A stretch of 64,000 nucleotides of DNA from Paenibacillus lentus (GCF_003931855.1 NZ_CP034248.1:2914001-2978000), one strand, 5' to 3'; numbered from the stretch's first letter, positions 33,811-44,495 are shown. Notes: generated from the sequence alone by a model not told the origin. A program made the numbers and translations.

Positions 33811-34716
33811 ATGGCCTTGAATTATCACCAATTACATATTTTTTATACTGTCGCCCAGCGAGGTAGCTTTTCAGCGGCCGCTCAGGCACTACATATGACA
33901 CAACCTGCGGTAACAATGCAAATTCAATCGTTAGAGGATTATTTCGGCACGAAGCTGCTGGTTAGATCGACGAAGCGTATTGACTTGACTGAAGCGGGAA
34001 AAGCTCTATATCCGTATGCACAAAAAAGCATTGAATTGATGCGCGAGACCGAAAAGGCGATGTCGCAGTTTACCTCCATGCTGGAGGGCCGTCTGCTGCT
34101 CGGTTCCAGCCTCACGATTGGGGAATATGTTCTTCCACGATTGTTGGGGCCGTTTGGACGCCAATATCCGCATATTTCGATTGTGCTGAAAGTAATGAAT
34201 ACGACGCAGATTATTGATGAAATCGTCAGCCATCAGCTTAATTTCGGACTGGTTGAGGCTCCGGTGCATCATCCGGATATGATATCTGAACCAGTTATGG
34301 AAGATGAGTTGAAGCTGGTCGTGCCTGCCGGACACCCGCTTTCCAGCAAAGGTAAGTTGAGGCTGGAGGAAGTGCTGTCTTATCCATTCGTTCTTCGGGA
34401 GAAAGGGTCTGGAACCCGTCAGGTTATGGAAGAACAATTGGAGCGCAGCGGCATCGATCTCGGCGAACTGGATATCGTGATGGAGCTTGGAAGCACGGGC
34501 GCTGTAAAATCGGCGGTCGAGGCGGGCTTTGGGCTTACTTTTTTATCGCCCTCATCTGTGAAGCATGAACTAGCTCTCGGATTACTGAATGTACTGGAGA
34601 TCGAGAATGTAACGTTTAAGCGGCAATTTTATTCGATTCACTTGAAGTCTACGCTGCTTCCGGTATCTGCAGTTACGTTTTTAACTTTTTTACGGGAACA
34701 GAAGCTTCCTTTGTAA
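33811..34716 (+). CDS. LysR-type transcriptional regulator
   Basis: 301 residues from the ATG at 33811 (AGAAGGAG nine bases upstream; the upstream frame crosses the preceding terminator). The winged HTH is LNYHQLHIFYTVAQRGSFSAAAQALHMTQPAVTMQIQSLE, given here in two parts: YHQLHIFYTVAQRGSFSAAA and LHMTQPAVTMQIQSLE. The periplasmic-binding-like effector domain follows (LLLGSSLTIGEYVLPRLLG; FGLVEAP; FVLREKGSGTRQVMEE; VKSAVEAGFGLTFL). It resembles CysL/YwfK-type regulators. The target is unknown; the PHP gene starts 22 bp downstream and may share its transcript. Confidence 0.9.
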   Translation: MALNYHQLHIFYTVAQRGSFSAAAQALHMTQPAVTMQIQSLEDYFGTKLLVRSTKRIDLTEAGKALYPYAQKSIELMRETEKAMSQFTSMLEGRLLLGSSLTIGEYVLPRLLGPFGRQYPHISIVLKVMNTTQIIDEIVSHQLNFGLVEAPVHHPDMISEPVMEDELKLVVPAGHPLSSKGKLRLEEVLSYPFVLREKGSGTRQVMEEQLERSGIDLGELDIVMELGSTGAVKSAVEAGFGLTFLSPSSVKHELALGLLNVLEIENVTFKRQFYSIHLKSTLLPVSAVTFLTFLREQKLPL

Positions 34717-34738
34717 TAATGTTAAGGAGGGATTGGCA

Positions 34739-35605
34739 ATGAATGATACTGCACTTCGAAATCTATACGATCTGCACACTCACACTCGGGCTTCCGATGG
34801 CATGAACGCTCCGGCGGAAAATGTACGTTTGGCTAAAGAAAAGGGCTTAGCAGGAATAGCGATAACAGATCATGACACAGTTGCGGGGATTGAAGAGGCG
34901 TTTGAGACCGGACAGCAATATGGCATTACGGTAGTTCCTGGCGTTGAAATCAGTACCGTAGCAGATGGACGTGATATTCATGTGCTGGGCTATTATATCG
35001 ATATCGCGGATAAGAAACTGCTAAGCAGGCTTCAGAAGCTGAGAGCTACGCGTGAGATCCGTAATGATCTGATTCTGGAAAATCTTCAATCTTTAGGAAT
35101 GCCGCTGACGCTACAAGAAATCAAGGACGGGCTCGGCCGCCCGCTTCACCCCGATGAGAGCATCGGCCGCCCGCATATCGCCGATGCCCTGGTTCGCAAA
35201 GGCTATGCCGATAATATGCGAGATGCCTTCGATCGTTATCTCGGTGAAGGTAAGCCGGCATATGCAAGTGTCCCAAGGATATCGCCGGAGGAAGCGATGC
35301 AATGGATTCGAGAGGCGGGAGGCGCTCCCGTGCTGGCCCATCCCGGTTTGTATGGGGATGATGAGCTGGTCAAACGAATTATTGCCAGCGGGCAGCCCGT
35401 GGGAATTGAAGTATACCACTCCGATCATGGTGTGAGTGAGGAACAGCGTTATTTAGAAATCGCTAGTCAATTTAACTTAGTTCCGACCGCCGGCTCCGAT
35501 TATCACGGCGTAAGGCAGGGCATTGTATTTCACGGGGACATCGGTTCGCGTTCGGTGCCGCTGCGCGTTTTGGATGAGTTGCGTGTCCGTGCGGGAAGCA
35601 AATAG
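34739..35605 (+). CDS. PHP-domain phosphoesterase (RNase AM / YciV-like)
   Basis: 288 residues from the ATG at 34739 behind AAGGAGGG. The PHP metal sites are visible: YDLHTHTRASDGMN (HxH), GIAITDHDTVAGI, VVPGVEISTV, GAPVLAHPGLYGDDEL, and the late GSDYHG. It has the internal AMP-type insertion with GRPLHPDESIGRPHIADALV. E. coli YciV/TrpH has 3'-phosphate nucleotidase and 5'-3' exonuclease activity; that activity is inferred here. It lies 22 bp after the LysR gene. Confidence 0.9.
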   Translation: MNDTALRNLYDLHTHTRASDGMNAPAENVRLAKEKGLAGIAITDHDTVAGIEEAFETGQQYGITVVPGVEISTVADGRDIHVLGYYIDIADKKLLSRLQKLRATREIRNDLILENLQSLGMPLTLQEIKDGLGRPLHPDESIGRPHIADALVRKGYADNMRDAFDRYLGEGKPAYASVPRISPEEAMQWIREAGGAPVLAHPGLYGDDELVKRIIASGQPVGIEVYHSDHGVSEEQRYLEIASQFNLVPTAGSDYHGVRQGIVFHGDIGSRSVPLRVLDELRVRAGSK

Positions 35606-35614
35606 AACAAACCT

Positions 35615-35672
35615 AAAAAATCCTTCGACCTTGTTCACGGTAGGAATAAAGAGTCGAAGGATTTGTTGTTTT
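35615..35672. terminator. Bidirectional terminator between the PHP gene and rqcH
   Basis: AAAATCCTTCGAC / GTCGAAGGATTTG stem with a 23-base loop between two convergent genes. The A-rich left side serves the minus strand and the T-rich right side the plus strand. Confidence 0.75.
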
Positions 35673-35677
35673 GATCG

Positions 35678-37441
35678 TTATTTGACTGCATTTGGCAGGC
35701 TCTTAATCAGTGTTTCATCCGGCGTGACGAACAGGGTCCGCTGTTGCTCGTAGATGACGAAGCCCGGCTTGGCACCATTTGGTTTGCGAACATGCTTGAT
35801 CAGCGTGTAGTCAACAGGGACGCTGCTGGATTCTTTCGCTTGGCTGAAATAAGCCGCTAACTGGGCCGCTTCATTCAAAGTTGCCTCTCCGTAGGAAGCG
35901 CCTCGAATAACGACGTGGGAGCCCGGAATGTCCTTGGTATGCAGCCAGGTGTCATTATGGCTAGCGAGCCGATTTGTAACGTATTCGTTTTGTAAATTAT
36001 TTTTACCGACGTAAATTTCGATGCCTTCGGATGAAGTATAGACATGCAGTGTCGGTCGATCATTTTTTTTCTTTTTCTTGTTTTTTCCGCTGCGTTCTCT
36101 CAAATATCCTTGCTGGATCAATTCCTCACGTATTTCATCGACATCGTTTAGTGTGGCATGAGCTAATTGCTGGAGCAAGCCTTCTAAGTAATTAATTTCT
36201 TTGCGAGCAATGTCCATTTGCTCATCAATGATTTCCAGGCTGTTCTTGAATTTATTGTATTTTTTGAAGTAACGCTGCGCATTTTCGGAGGGGGTGAGCA
36301 ACGGGTCGAGTGTTATGGTCACCGATTTCTGCTCCTCATCATAATAATTGATGAGCTCTACCTTTTTATCGCCTTTCTCAATTTGGTGGAGAGAAGCGAG
36401 AAGCAATTCCCCGGCAATCCGGTAACGCTCGGCGTCCTCGGCTTCCACGAGGTCCTCCTGAAGTTTGGTCAGCTTCTTTATGTTCTTGCTGCGCTCATTT
36501 TGCAGAAAACGCAATAGGTCGCTTGTTCTTTGCTTTACTGTGTCGCGCAGCGCTTTTTCCCCATAATAATCCTCCATGCAGGCGCTAATCGAAGGATATG
36601 TACGGATATCCTCCTGCACCATGCTCAAAGATACGGCAGAGAATACATGCTTTCCCTTGCTATTGCTCCCGGACATCGGTTGATATTGATGATGGGCGAT
36701 ATCAAGCATCATTGCAGAAAATGCCGACCATATGTCTTCAAGCTCCGGGGTTACCTGGTGACTTTGCTTCATAGCGGAATCATCAGCGCAACTAGCACGG
36801 TGGTAGATTTCTTCCGCGATGAGCGGACTGAGGCCGCTGTAAGCTTGAACTAGCCAGAAGCTTGATTTGGTTTCTTCCCCTGCTTTGTGCCAAGCCGATA
36901 GAAAGTCCTCCTTGCGAGCTTGGATTGGATTCAGCTTGTGCTGCTCCGGAGGTTCAGTATAAGTAAAGCCAGGCATAACAACCCGGTAGCTGCTGATGGA
37001 AGGGGTTACGTGATGGATTCCGTCGTACTGGGTTCCCGTGCTTGGATCGACGAGAATGATGTTGCTGTGACGGCCCATTAATTCGACAATGATTCGTTTA
37101 GACGAGATGTCTCCAAGTTCGTCGCGCTGCCTGATATCAAACGCGATAATCCGCTCCATCCCGTATTGGGTGATCGCTTCAATGACGCCCCCTTCGCAGT
37201 GCTTGCGCAGCAGCATGCAGAACATGGGAGCTTCCTGCGGGTTCGGAAAGGATTGCTCCGTCAGATGTACTCGCGGATAAGTCGGGTTGGCCGATAATAT
37301 AAGCCTCCGATTGCCGCCCTGTGAGCGCAGGTTAATAATTATATCGCTGGTGGATGGCTGGTGTATTTTATTAATGCGTCCGCCCACACAAATTTGAAGC
37401 TCGTGAACAATAGAACGCGTAACGATTCCGTCAAGTGCCAT
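35678..37441 (-). CDS. rqcH: RqcH / NFACT family ribosome quality control factor
   Basis: 587 residues from the ATG at 37441; the 48 upstream codons lack homology. It binds obstructed 50S subunits and recruits tRNA-Ala for C-terminal alanine tailing. Order: NFACT-N (MALDGIVTRSIVHELQICVG; MFCMLLRKHCEGGVIEAI; RQRDELGDISSKRIIVEL), a long coiled coil (about 285-440, LQEDLVEAEDAERYRIAGEL), and the NFACT-R domain (IEIYVGKNNLQNEYVTNRLA; DTWLHTKDIPGSHVVIRG). It corresponds to B. subtilis yloA and is divergent from the yloB-like ATPase, as there. Confidence 0.93.
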   Translation of the reverse strand: MALDGIVTRSIVHELQICVGGRINKIHQPSTSDIIINLRSQGGNRRLILSANPTYPRVHLTEQSFPNPQEAPMFCMLLRKHCEGGVIEAITQYGMERIIAFDIRQRDELGDISSKRIIVELMGRHSNIILVDPSTGTQYDGIHHVTPSISSYRVVMPGFTYTEPPEQHKLNPIQARKEDFLSAWHKAGEETKSSFWLVQAYSGLSPLIAEEIYHRASCADDSAMKQSHQVTPELEDIWSAFSAMMLDIAHHQYQPMSGSNSKGKHVFSAVSLSMVQEDIRTYPSISACMEDYYGEKALRDTVKQRTSDLLRFLQNERSKNIKKLTKLQEDLVEAEDAERYRIAGELLLASLHQIEKGDKKVELINYYDEEQKSVTITLDPLLTPSENAQRYFKKYNKFKNSLEIIDEQMDIARKEINYLEGLLQQLAHATLNDVDEIREELIQQGYLRERSGKNKKKKKNDRPTLHVYTSSEGIEIYVGKNNLQNEYVTNRLASHNDTWLHTKDIPGSHVVIRGASYGEATLNEAAQLAAYFSQAKESSSVPVDYTLIKHVRKPNGAKPGFVIYEQQRTLFVTPDETLIKSLPNAVK

Positions 37442-37625
37442 AAATGTGTAATCTCCCTCTATAAATGCCTTTGCGCTTAGCGCGCTCTCTCTATGATGCC
37501 ATACTTCATGTAAAAACTTAAGTCCTTCCCTGTGATAATTTAGGACTGGCCCGAATACATTTACCCTAGGTGGAAAAGCCTTCACTCTGTAAAATTGCGT
37601 AAATTACGGGAGGGGAATAGAGAGG

Positions 37626-40433
37626 ATGGAACTAAAAAACTGGCACCAGTGGAGTGGAGATGAGCTTCTCGAACGGTTCGGCGTCTCGCGTGAGCAAGGT
37701 CTGACCGAGGAAGAGGTTCGGTTTAGACAAGAGCAAAGCGGGTGGAACGAGCTGCAGGAGATGCAGAGTGTGTCGCCGTTGCTCCTCTTCTTGAATCAAT
37801 TTAAGGATTTTATGATGCTCGTACTGATGGCAGCGACATTGATTTCGGGACTTCTCGGCGAATACTTGGACGCCGTTACTATTATAGCCATCATTATTTT
37901 GAATGGGGTGCTTGGTTTTATTCAGGAATTTCGCGCAGAGCGGTCGCTCCGGGCACTCAAACAGCTGTCTGCTCCCCATGCCAAAGTTCTGCGGGAAGGA
38001 CGCGTCAAAGATATTACGGCTCGAGAGCTTGTACCCGGTGATATCGTCATCGTGGAGAGCGGTGACCGTGTCCCGGCTGATATTCGCTGGCTCGCCACCA
38101 ATAGTCTTGATGTGGAGGAATCCGCGTTAACCGGGGAATCTCATCCTGTAAATAAGCATGCCGAGACGATCCGGGAGGAAGAGGTTCCGCTTGGCGACCA
38201 GAAGAATATCGGTTTTATGGGGACTATGGTGACCCGAGGGAGCGGCCGGGGAGTTGTCATTCGTACGGGGATGGAGACGGAAATGGGGAAGATTGCCGAC
38301 CTCATCCAGAACACGGAGGTACAGGAAACTCCGCTGCAGCGGAGGCTCGAGCAATTGGGGAAAATACTGATTTATTTGGCGCTCGGTCTGACTATTCTCG
38401 TTGTCGTGGTAGGGATCATTCACGGACAACCAGCCGGAAGCATGTTCTTTGCCGGTGTGAGCCTTGCGGTTGCAGCCATTCCTGAAGGCCTGCCTGCAAT
38501 CGTGACGATTGCTCTGGCATTAGGAGTACAGCGGATGATCAAGCGCAAAGCGATTGTCCGTAAGCTGCCTTCCGTGGAGACGCTTGGCTGTGCCTCGGTG
38601 ATATGCTCTGACAAGACGGGAACGCTGACGCAAAACAAAATGACAGTAACGCATCTTTGGTTGGAGGGACGTCCGCTGGAAGTGACGGGCGATGGCTATG
38701 AGCCGATTGGCCAAATCATGGAGCAGGGTCAGTCTTTGGATATAAAACAAGATCAAAGCCTTCGCCGCCTGCTACAAATTAGCGCCCTATGCAGCAACGC
38801 TGAAATTTATGAGGAGGAAGAAGAGGACAATGCACGTAATCGGCGAAAAGACAGGGAAGAGGCTGCTGGCTCCCGCTGGAAACTGAAGGGAGATCCTACG
38901 GAAGGCGCACTCGTTACAGTTGCGACTAAAATGGGACTCACTGCGAACTCGTTAAGCAGCATATACAAGCGTGAGAAAGAGCACCCCTTTGATTCTAAAC
39001 GTAAAAGAATGTCCGTCGTCGTATCCCATCAAGGGGGGACTCTCGCCTTCGTCAAGGGGGCGCCTGATATGCTGCTGGAGCGCTGCTCTTATATATTATG
39101 GGAGGGCAAAGTTGTTCCCTTTACGGGCACATTGCGTCAGAAGGTGCAGGCAGCGAATGAAGAAATGGCACGCCGTGCATTGCGCGTTCTGGGGCTGGCG
39201 TATCGGGAGCTTCGGCCGCAGGAAAATGTGAACAGCGAAGAGACTGTAGAGTCGCAGCTTGTATTCGTCGGCTTGACCGGCATGATCGATCCTCCGCGGC
39301 GTGAAGCGAGGGAAGCGATAACGACCTGTCGCAAAGCGGGAATCAAGACAGTGATGATAACGGGGGATCACGGCTTGACCGCCGAAGCGATCGCCCAAGA
39401 TTTAGGTATTTTACAGCGGGGTGGGGTATCGATCTCAGGTGCAGAACTGACCTTGATGAGCGATGAAGAGCTGGAGCAGAAGGTGGACAGCACGGTCGTC
39501 TATTCTCGTGTATCTCCAGAGCACAAGCTGCGTATTGTAAAAGCGCTCCAGCGCAAAGGCCATGTCGTTGCCATGACGGGTGACGGCGTGAATGATGCCC
39601 CTGCCATTAAAGCGGCCGATATTGGAATTGCTATGGGCATTACGGGGACGGATGTATCCAAGGAAGCCTCCTCCCTCATTTTGAGCGATGATAATTTCTC
39701 GTCGATCGTTGCTGCTATTGAGGAAGGCCGGAACATTTACGAGAATATCCGCAAATTTATCCGCTATCTGCTTGCTTCCAATGTGGGTGAAATATTGACG
39801 ATGCTGTTTGCGATGCTGGCCGGCTTACCGCTGCCGCTCATGCCGATCCAAATTTTGTGGGTCAATTTAGTGACGGATGGCCTTCCTGCCATGGCGCTGG
39901 GCGTTGATCAGCCGGAGAAGGATCTCATGGAGCATAAGCCGCGAGGAGCGACGGAGAATATTTTTGCCAGGCGGCTCGGTTGGAAAATACTCAGCCGCGG
40001 ACTGCTCATCGGTTTGTGTACGCTCGGTGCATTCTGGATCACACTGCAAAGCCATTCGGGAGCTGAGAATCAGCTCGTCAAGGCCCAATCTGTAGCGTTT
40101 GCCACGCTGGTCATGGCTCAACTGATCCATGTGTTCGACTGTCGAAGCTCCCGCTCTATTTTTCACCGCAACATTTTGCAGAATCGTTTGCTTGTCATCG
40201 CGGTACTATCTTCGATTATCCTGCTGCTTGGAGTTATCTACCTTGAACCGCTACAGCCGATTTTCAAAACGATGCCGCTTTCGCTAAGGGATTGGTCTAT
40301 TACGCTAGTGGCTGCGGGAATTCCGACGTTTCTGCTTGGTGCGGGCAGCGTCTGGTCAGGTCGGAAGAAGCGGCGTAAATACAATAATTCGGGTCCTTTC
40401 ATGCCAGCAAAGAGTACAAATTTTCGTGCATAA
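37626..40433 (+). CDS. P-type Ca2+-transporting ATPase (P2A, YloB-like)
   Basis: 935 residues; exports Ca2+ across the membrane. Domains: cation-ATPase N-term ([20 protein letters not shown]), actuator SALTGES, ion-site helix 4 [19 protein letters not shown], phosphorylation site [15 protein letters not shown], nucleotide-binding GDPTEGALV and FVKGAPD, hinge [21 protein letters not shown], and four C-terminal helices starting [19 protein letters not shown] (SERCA-like). Start behind GGGAGGGG. The spacer [17 protein letters not shown] near 395 is a charged insertion. Confidence 0.93.
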   Translation: MELKNWHQWSGDELLERFGVSREQGLTEEEVRFRQEQSGWNELQEMQSVSPLLLFLNQFKDFMMLVLMAATLISGLLGEYLDAVTIIAIIILNGVLGFIQEFRAERSLRALKQLSAPHAKVLREGRVKDITARELVPGDIVIVESGDRVPADIRWLATNSLDVEESALTGESHPVNKHAETIREEEVPLGDQKNIGFMGTMVTRGSGRGVVIRTGMETEMGKIADLIQNTEVQETPLQRRLEQLGKILIYLALGLTILVVVVGIIHGQPAGSMFFAGVSLAVAAIPEGLPAIVTIALALGVQRMIKRKAIVRKLPSVETLGCASVICSDKTGTLTQNKMTVTHLWLEGRPLEVTGDGYEPIGQIMEQGQSLDIKQDQSLRRLLQISALCSNAEIYEEEEEDNARNRRKDREEAAGSRWKLKGDPTEGALVTVATKMGLTANSLSSIYKREKEHPFDSKRKRMSVVVSHQGGTLAFVKGAPDMLLERCSYILWEGKVVPFTGTLRQKVQAANEEMARRALRVLGLAYRELRPQENVNSEETVESQLVFVGLTGMIDPPRREAREAITTCRKAGIKTVMITGDHGLTAEAIAQDLGILQRGGVSISGAELTLMSDEELEQKVDSTVVYSRVSPEHKLRIVKALQRKGHVVAMTGDGVNDAPAIKAADIGIAMGITGTDVSKEASSLILSDDNFSSIVAAIEEGRNIYENIRKFIRYLLASNVGEILTMLFAMLAGLPLPLMPIQILWVNLVTDGLPAMALGVDQPEKDLMEHKPRGATENIFARRLGWKILSRGLLIGLCTLGAFWITLQSHSGAENQLVKAQSVAFATLVMAQLIHVFDCRSSRSIFHRNILQNRLLVIAVLSSIILLLGVIYLEPLQPIFKTMPLSLRDWSITLVAAGIPTFLLGAGSVWSGRKKRRKYNNSGPFMPAKSTNFRA

Positions 40434-40517
40434 AGTCAATACCTTTCCGAGCCCTTGAAATATAAACTAACCCCATAGTTTAGCTTTGCAGCGCAAAGCG
40501 ATGAAGGGGTGGTTCAG

Positions 40518-41354
40518 ATGGAGTTCACGAAAATGCATGGGCTCGGAAATGATTTTCTCGTTTTTTATGGGGAGAAGGCCTTGCCTAAGGAAGCTTCTTA
40601 TCTTGCGCAGAAATGGTGCAATCGCAATTTTGGTATCGGGGCTGATGGATTGGTGTTCATTTTGCCGTCCGAACAAGCGGATTTCAACATGAGAATCATT
40701 AATTCGGATGGTACGGAAGCGGAGCAGTGCGGGAATGCCATCCGCTGCGTCTGTAAATATGTTTATGAGAAGGGCTACGTCAGAAGCGAACGGGTAACCA
40801 TTGAAACGTTGGGTGCAGGCGTACAACAGGCAGTGCTTCAAACTGATTCCGGTGTCGTCACGTCCGTTCGCATTGATATGGGGGAGCCGATCCTTGCCGG
40901 CAGAGCTATTCCGACGAAGCTTGATGCCAGCCCGGTATTGGATTGGCCCATAGAAGCCGCTGGCCAGAAGTTCAACGTAACGGCCGTCTCGATGGGGAAC
41001 CCCCACTGTATTATCTATGTTGAAGACGCAGCATCGTTTGATTTGAACACCTGGGGACCGAGGCTCGAGACCCATCTTTTTTTTCCGCAAAAAACAAACG
41101 TCGAGTTCGCTACGATTATTTCTCGCAATCGAGTAGAAATGCGGGTGTGGGAGCGCGGAGCTGGAGCTACGCTCGCTTGCGGAACCGGTGCCTGTGCAAC
41201 ACTGGTCTCCTCTGTTCTTCACGGATATACGAACCGGGCCGCATGGATCGGTCTGCCAGGTGGAGATTTATTCGTAGAGTGGGACGAGGTGGATAACCAT
41301 GTGTATATGAACGGACCGGCGGAGACGGTATATGAGGGCAGCGTAAATCGGTAA
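40518..41354 (+). CDS. dapF: Diaminopimelate epimerase
   Basis: Converts LL- to meso-diaminopimelate for lysine and peptidoglycan synthesis. 278 residues from the ATG at 40518 (GAAGGGGTGG upstream; a GTG three codons earlier lies within it). It has FTKMHGLGNDFLVF, the catalytic Cys pair in EQCGNAIRCV and LACGTGACATLV, GNPHCIIYVED and ENVEFA-like TNVEFATIIS. Its two domains have the usual pseudo-symmetry. It lies between the ATPase and yitJ, an arrangement not found in the B. subtilis yloA-C cluster. Confidence 0.95.
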   Translation: MEFTKMHGLGNDFLVFYGEKALPKEASYLAQKWCNRNFGIGADGLVFILPSEQADFNMRIINSDGTEAEQCGNAIRCVCKYVYEKGYVRSERVTIETLGAGVQQAVLQTDSGVVTSVRIDMGEPILAGRAIPTKLDASPVLDWPIEAAGQKFNVTAVSMGNPHCIIYVEDAASFDLNTWGPRLETHLFFPQKTNVEFATIISRNRVEMRVWERGAGATLACGTGACATLVSSVLHGYTNRAAWIGLPGGDLFVEWDEVDNHVYMNGPAETVYEGSVNR

Positions 41355-41679
41355 TTTAGAAAAAGGCTTGAGACCCGTTTTGATAAGCTGGGGAAGGGGA
41401 GCATAGTTAAGTATGGAGATATAGCCACATCATAAATGGACGCCTTTCGGCGTTTTTTTATGATTTCGAAAGAATAAGATGTTCTGGTGGACAAATGTCG
41501 CTGTGTACGAATTCAGCAGACGCTTTTTCTAACCATTCAGCCTGAATTTATGGTACATTAGAGTGAAAATATGAAAGTCAGTCCATTTATGAGGCATCAT
41601 GTTCGCTAGCTTGTGCTAGAGTTCATGGAATAGGTTAAAAGATAAGTTTGAAATAGAATGAGGGCAGTGGAGGTAAGCT
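41355..41679 (+). other. Intergenic region dapF-yitJ
   Basis: 325 bp. It holds a terminator (listed separately) and then about 215 bp of low-GC sequence leading to the yitJ ribosome site. A SAM-I riboswitch, expected by comparison with B. subtilis yitJ, is not apparent: no GGTGGAGGGA-type P2/P3 block or GAAACC core is seen. No small ORF stands out. Confidence 0.5.
41438..41459 (+). terminator. Terminator after dapF
   Basis: ACGCC TTTC GGCGT stem-loop followed by seven T. Confidence 0.8.
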
Positions 41680-43569
41680 ATGAGGCCGAACTTACGCGTA
41701 AGAATGCAAGAAGAGGTGTTGGTTGGGGATGGTGCGCTGGGTACTTATTTATATCAATTGGGTTTTCCCGTCGGCATTTCTTATGAAGAGTTTAATCTGT
41801 TAAGACCTGAAGTAATCGGCGATGTGCATCGCCGTTATATAGAAGCTGGAGCGCAGTTGCTGGAGACGAATACATTTTCGGCGAATTACTATAAGCTTGC
41901 GAAATTTGGACTGGAATCCAAAGTGGAAGAAATCAATAAAGCTGCTGTACGGATCGCTAGAAGTGCGGCGGGCGCAGATGCTTATGTCGCTGGTGCCGTA
42001 GGATCGATTCGTGGTGGCAAGAGAGTTAATGTCTCCGTACAGGAGCTCAATCAATTTTATGAACAGCAAATTTCCGCGTTGCTGACAGAAGATGTTGATG
42101 CGCTGCTATTTGAGACCTTCTATGACTTGCAGGAGATGCGAATTGCGCTCGGTAAGGCTCGTAAATCCACGCCGATTCCGATCATCTGCCAGTTTGCTGT
42201 TGATCAGCTTGGCCGTACGCTGGATGGCTATAGTATTAAGGAAGCTTTCGGAATTTTGCGTGAGGAAGGCGCAGACGTTCTCGGCTTCAACTGTCACTCC
42301 GGTCCTAAAGGGATTATGAGTGTGATGGAGGACTTAAACGGGCCGCTCGATATTCCGTTGTCCGTATTCCCTAATGCGGGTTTAGCCGACTATGTAGATG
42401 GAGAGTATGTATATGGAGCAACCCCGGAGTATTTCGGGGAGAGCGCGGTTTCATTCGCGGATCTTGGAGCGCGGCTTATTGGCGGCTGCTGCGGTACAAC
42501 ACCTGAGCATGTTTCGGCGATTGCCGAGGCGCTCTCCAATTACGCACCAAAATCCCTACAGGAAGGAACGGCACTGCCTCCGGTGCAGCCTTCCATAATC
42601 GTGGAGGAGCCGGAGACGTCAATTAAGGACGCTTTCAGCGGACAAGTGTCTGATCCGAGCATCGTCGAACTCGTTAAGGAGAGACATACCGTAATTGTGG
42701 AACTGGATCCTCCGCGCGATCTGGATATCCGCAAGTTTATGGACGGTGCAGCCGCGCTAAAGGAAGCGGGTGTCGACGCTTTGACTCTGGCCGATAATTC
42801 GCTGGCAGTTACCCGGATGAGCAATATGGCTTTGGGTCATCTTGTTCAGTCTGAGGTTGGACTGCGACCGCTTATTCATATCGCTTGCCGTGACCGCAAT
42901 CTGATCGGCACCCAATCTCACATGATGGGTTTCGATGCTCTGGGCATCGACCACGTGCTGGCGGTAACCGGCGATCCAGCCCGCTTCGGCGATTTGCCTG
43001 GATCAAGCTCGGTGTATGATTTAACATCTTTTGAAATCATCCGTATGATCAAACAATTGAATGAAGGAATAGCCTTTTCTGGCAAGCCGCTGAAGCAGAA
43101 AGCGAAGTTCGTCGTCGGTGCGGCATTTAACCCGAACGTGAAGCATTTAAATAAAGCTGTCGAGCGTTTGGAGAAGAAAATAGCTTCCGGTGCTGATTAT
43201 ATTATGACACAACCGGTGTACGACCCAGAGTTGATCGTTGCGGTTAAAGAAGCAACAGCGCATTTGGATATTCCGATTTTCATCGGCATAATGCCGCTGG
43301 CTAGCGGGAAGAATGCCGAATATCTGCACAATGAGGTTCCCGGCATTCGGCTTTCGGACAGTGTCAGGAAGCGGATGGAAGGGTTGCAAGGCGAAGAAGG
43401 GCGCAAGGTAGGAGTGGAAATTGCCAAGGAACTGCTGGACACGGCATTGGAGCATTTTAACGGCATTTATTTAATAACTCCGTTTATGTTTTATGAAATG
43501 AGTGTCATTTTGAGCAATTATGTCTGGGAGAAAACCGCACCTCGACCATGCCACTTGTCTCGTTCATAA
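41680..43569 (+). CDS. yitJ: Bifunctional homocysteine S-methyltransferase / methylenetetrahydrofolate reductase
   Basis: 629 residues. The N-terminal half is the zinc homocysteine methyltransferase: VLVGDGALGTYLYQLG, LLETNTFSANYYKL, with Zn cysteines in GFNCHSGP and IGGCCGTTPEHV. The C-terminal half (from about 330) is an MTHFR-type flavin barrel: VIVELDPPRDLDIRKFM, LTLADNSLAVTRMSN, DHVLAVTGDPARFGD, ADYIMTQPVYDPELI, IFIGIMPLAS. It matches B. subtilis YitJ architecture and would make 5-methyl-THF and use it to form methionine. The ribosome site is GGAGG. yicC begins 35 bp after its stop. Confidence 0.93.
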   Translation: MRPNLRVRMQEEVLVGDGALGTYLYQLGFPVGISYEEFNLLRPEVIGDVHRRYIEAGAQLLETNTFSANYYKLAKFGLESKVEEINKAAVRIARSAAGADAYVAGAVGSIRGGKRVNVSVQELNQFYEQQISALLTEDVDALLFETFYDLQEMRIALGKARKSTPIPIICQFAVDQLGRTLDGYSIKEAFGILREEGADVLGFNCHSGPKGIMSVMEDLNGPLDIPLSVFPNAGLADYVDGEYVYGATPEYFGESAVSFADLGARLIGGCCGTTPEHVSAIAEALSNYAPKSLQEGTALPPVQPSIIVEEPETSIKDAFSGQVSDPSIVELVKERHTVIVELDPPRDLDIRKFMDGAAALKEAGVDALTLADNSLAVTRMSNMALGHLVQSEVGLRPLIHIACRDRNLIGTQSHMMGFDALGIDHVLAVTGDPARFGDLPGSSSVYDLTSFEIIRMIKQLNEGIAFSGKPLKQKAKFVVGAAFNPNVKHLNKAVERLEKKIASGADYIMTQPVYDPELIVAVKEATAHLDIPIFIGIMPLASGKNAEYLHNEVPGIRLSDSVRKRMEGLQGEEGRKVGVEIAKELLDTALEHFNGIYLITPFMFYEMSVILSNYVWEKTAPRPCHLSRS

Positions 43570-43604
43570 TTATCAATTACAATAGGGTAACGGATGTGAT
43601 ACCT

Positions 43605-44495
43605 TTGTCTCACAGTATGACAGGATACGGACAGTCCGCCAGACAATATGGTGGTTATGTTATTCAATTTGAAATTAAATCCGTCAATCATCGATATGCT
43701 GAAATCGTTTTTCGTATGCCACGGGAGTGGACGTGCTATGAAGACGGACTACGGCGCATCGTTCAGCGCCATGTTAAGCGTGGCCGGATTGATGTATACA
43801 TTAGCAAAGAGCGTGATGATCACAGCTCTTTGCCATTTGTATTGAACTCTTCCATCGTGCAGTCTTATTTGCAGGCTGCTGAAGAGCTCAGCCAGGAGTA
43901 TGGTGTCAGCGCCAATTTAACCGCAAGGGACATTTTATCACTGCCCGATGTGCTTACGGCTCCAGATTTGTCCCAGGATGATCCGTCATCGCAGGACGAT
44001 GGATGGGAGACGGTCCTGCACGATGGGCTGGAGGAAGCGGTGTCCGGGCTTTTGCGCATGCGGGAGCAGGAGGGTCTTCATCTTGCTCGCGATTTGGAGA
44101 GTCGGCTGCTGAAGCTGGACGAATTACACGCAGAGATCTCCAGGCTTGCTCCGGAAGTGGTCAGCGATTACCGTTTCCGCTTGCAGGGGCGCCTCAATGA
44201 ATTGTTTGAGGGTGCGGTGGATGAGCAGAGGTTTGCGATGGAGATTGCGCTTTTTGCGGATCGATCCAACATCGACGAGGAATTGATCCGACTGAAGAGC
44301 CATTTTGAGCAGTGCCGCGGATTACTGAATGCCGGTGAGCCGATCGGCCGCAAACTGGATTTCTTAATACAGGAAATGAATCGTGAAACCAATACGATCG
44401 GATCAAAGGCGAATCATTTGGCCTTAGTCAACCATGTTTTAGAAATGAAAGCGGAATTGGAGAAGATTCGCGAACAGGCAGCAAACATGGAGTAA
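43605..44495 (+). CDS. yicC: YicC/YloC family endoribonuclease
   Basis: 296 residues from the TTG at 43605 (GGATGTGAT upstream); GTG 43596 and ATG 43617 are alternatives. The N-terminus SMTGYGQSA is diagnostic, followed by FEIKSVNHRYAEIVFRMPRE, VKRGRIDVYISKE, and the C-terminal DUF1732 block RSNIDEELIRLKSHFEQCRG, GRKLDFLIQEMNRETNTIGSK. YicC proteins act in RNA turnover; B. subtilis yloC has the same neighbours (remA, gmk). Possible co-transcription with yitJ. Confidence 0.9.
   Translation: MSHSMTGYGQSARQYGGYVIQFEIKSVNHRYAEIVFRMPREWTCYEDGLRRIVQRHVKRGRIDVYISKERDDHSSLPFVLNSSIVQSYLQAAEELSQEYGVSANLTARDILSLPDVLTAPDLSQDDPSSQDDGWETVLHDGLEEAVSGLLRMREQEGLHLARDLESRLLKLDELHAEISRLAPEVVSDYRFRLQGRLNELFEGAVDEQRFAMEIALFADRSNIDEELIRLKSHFEQCRGLLNAGEPIGRKLDFLIQEMNRETNTIGSKANHLALVNHVLEMKAELEKIREQAANME

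Noticed and set aside
40467..41222. 251-codon open frame on the minus strand across dapF
   Set aside because: It is fully antisense to a clear dapF with all catalytic motifs, has no ribosome site, and its composition is that of a shadow frame.
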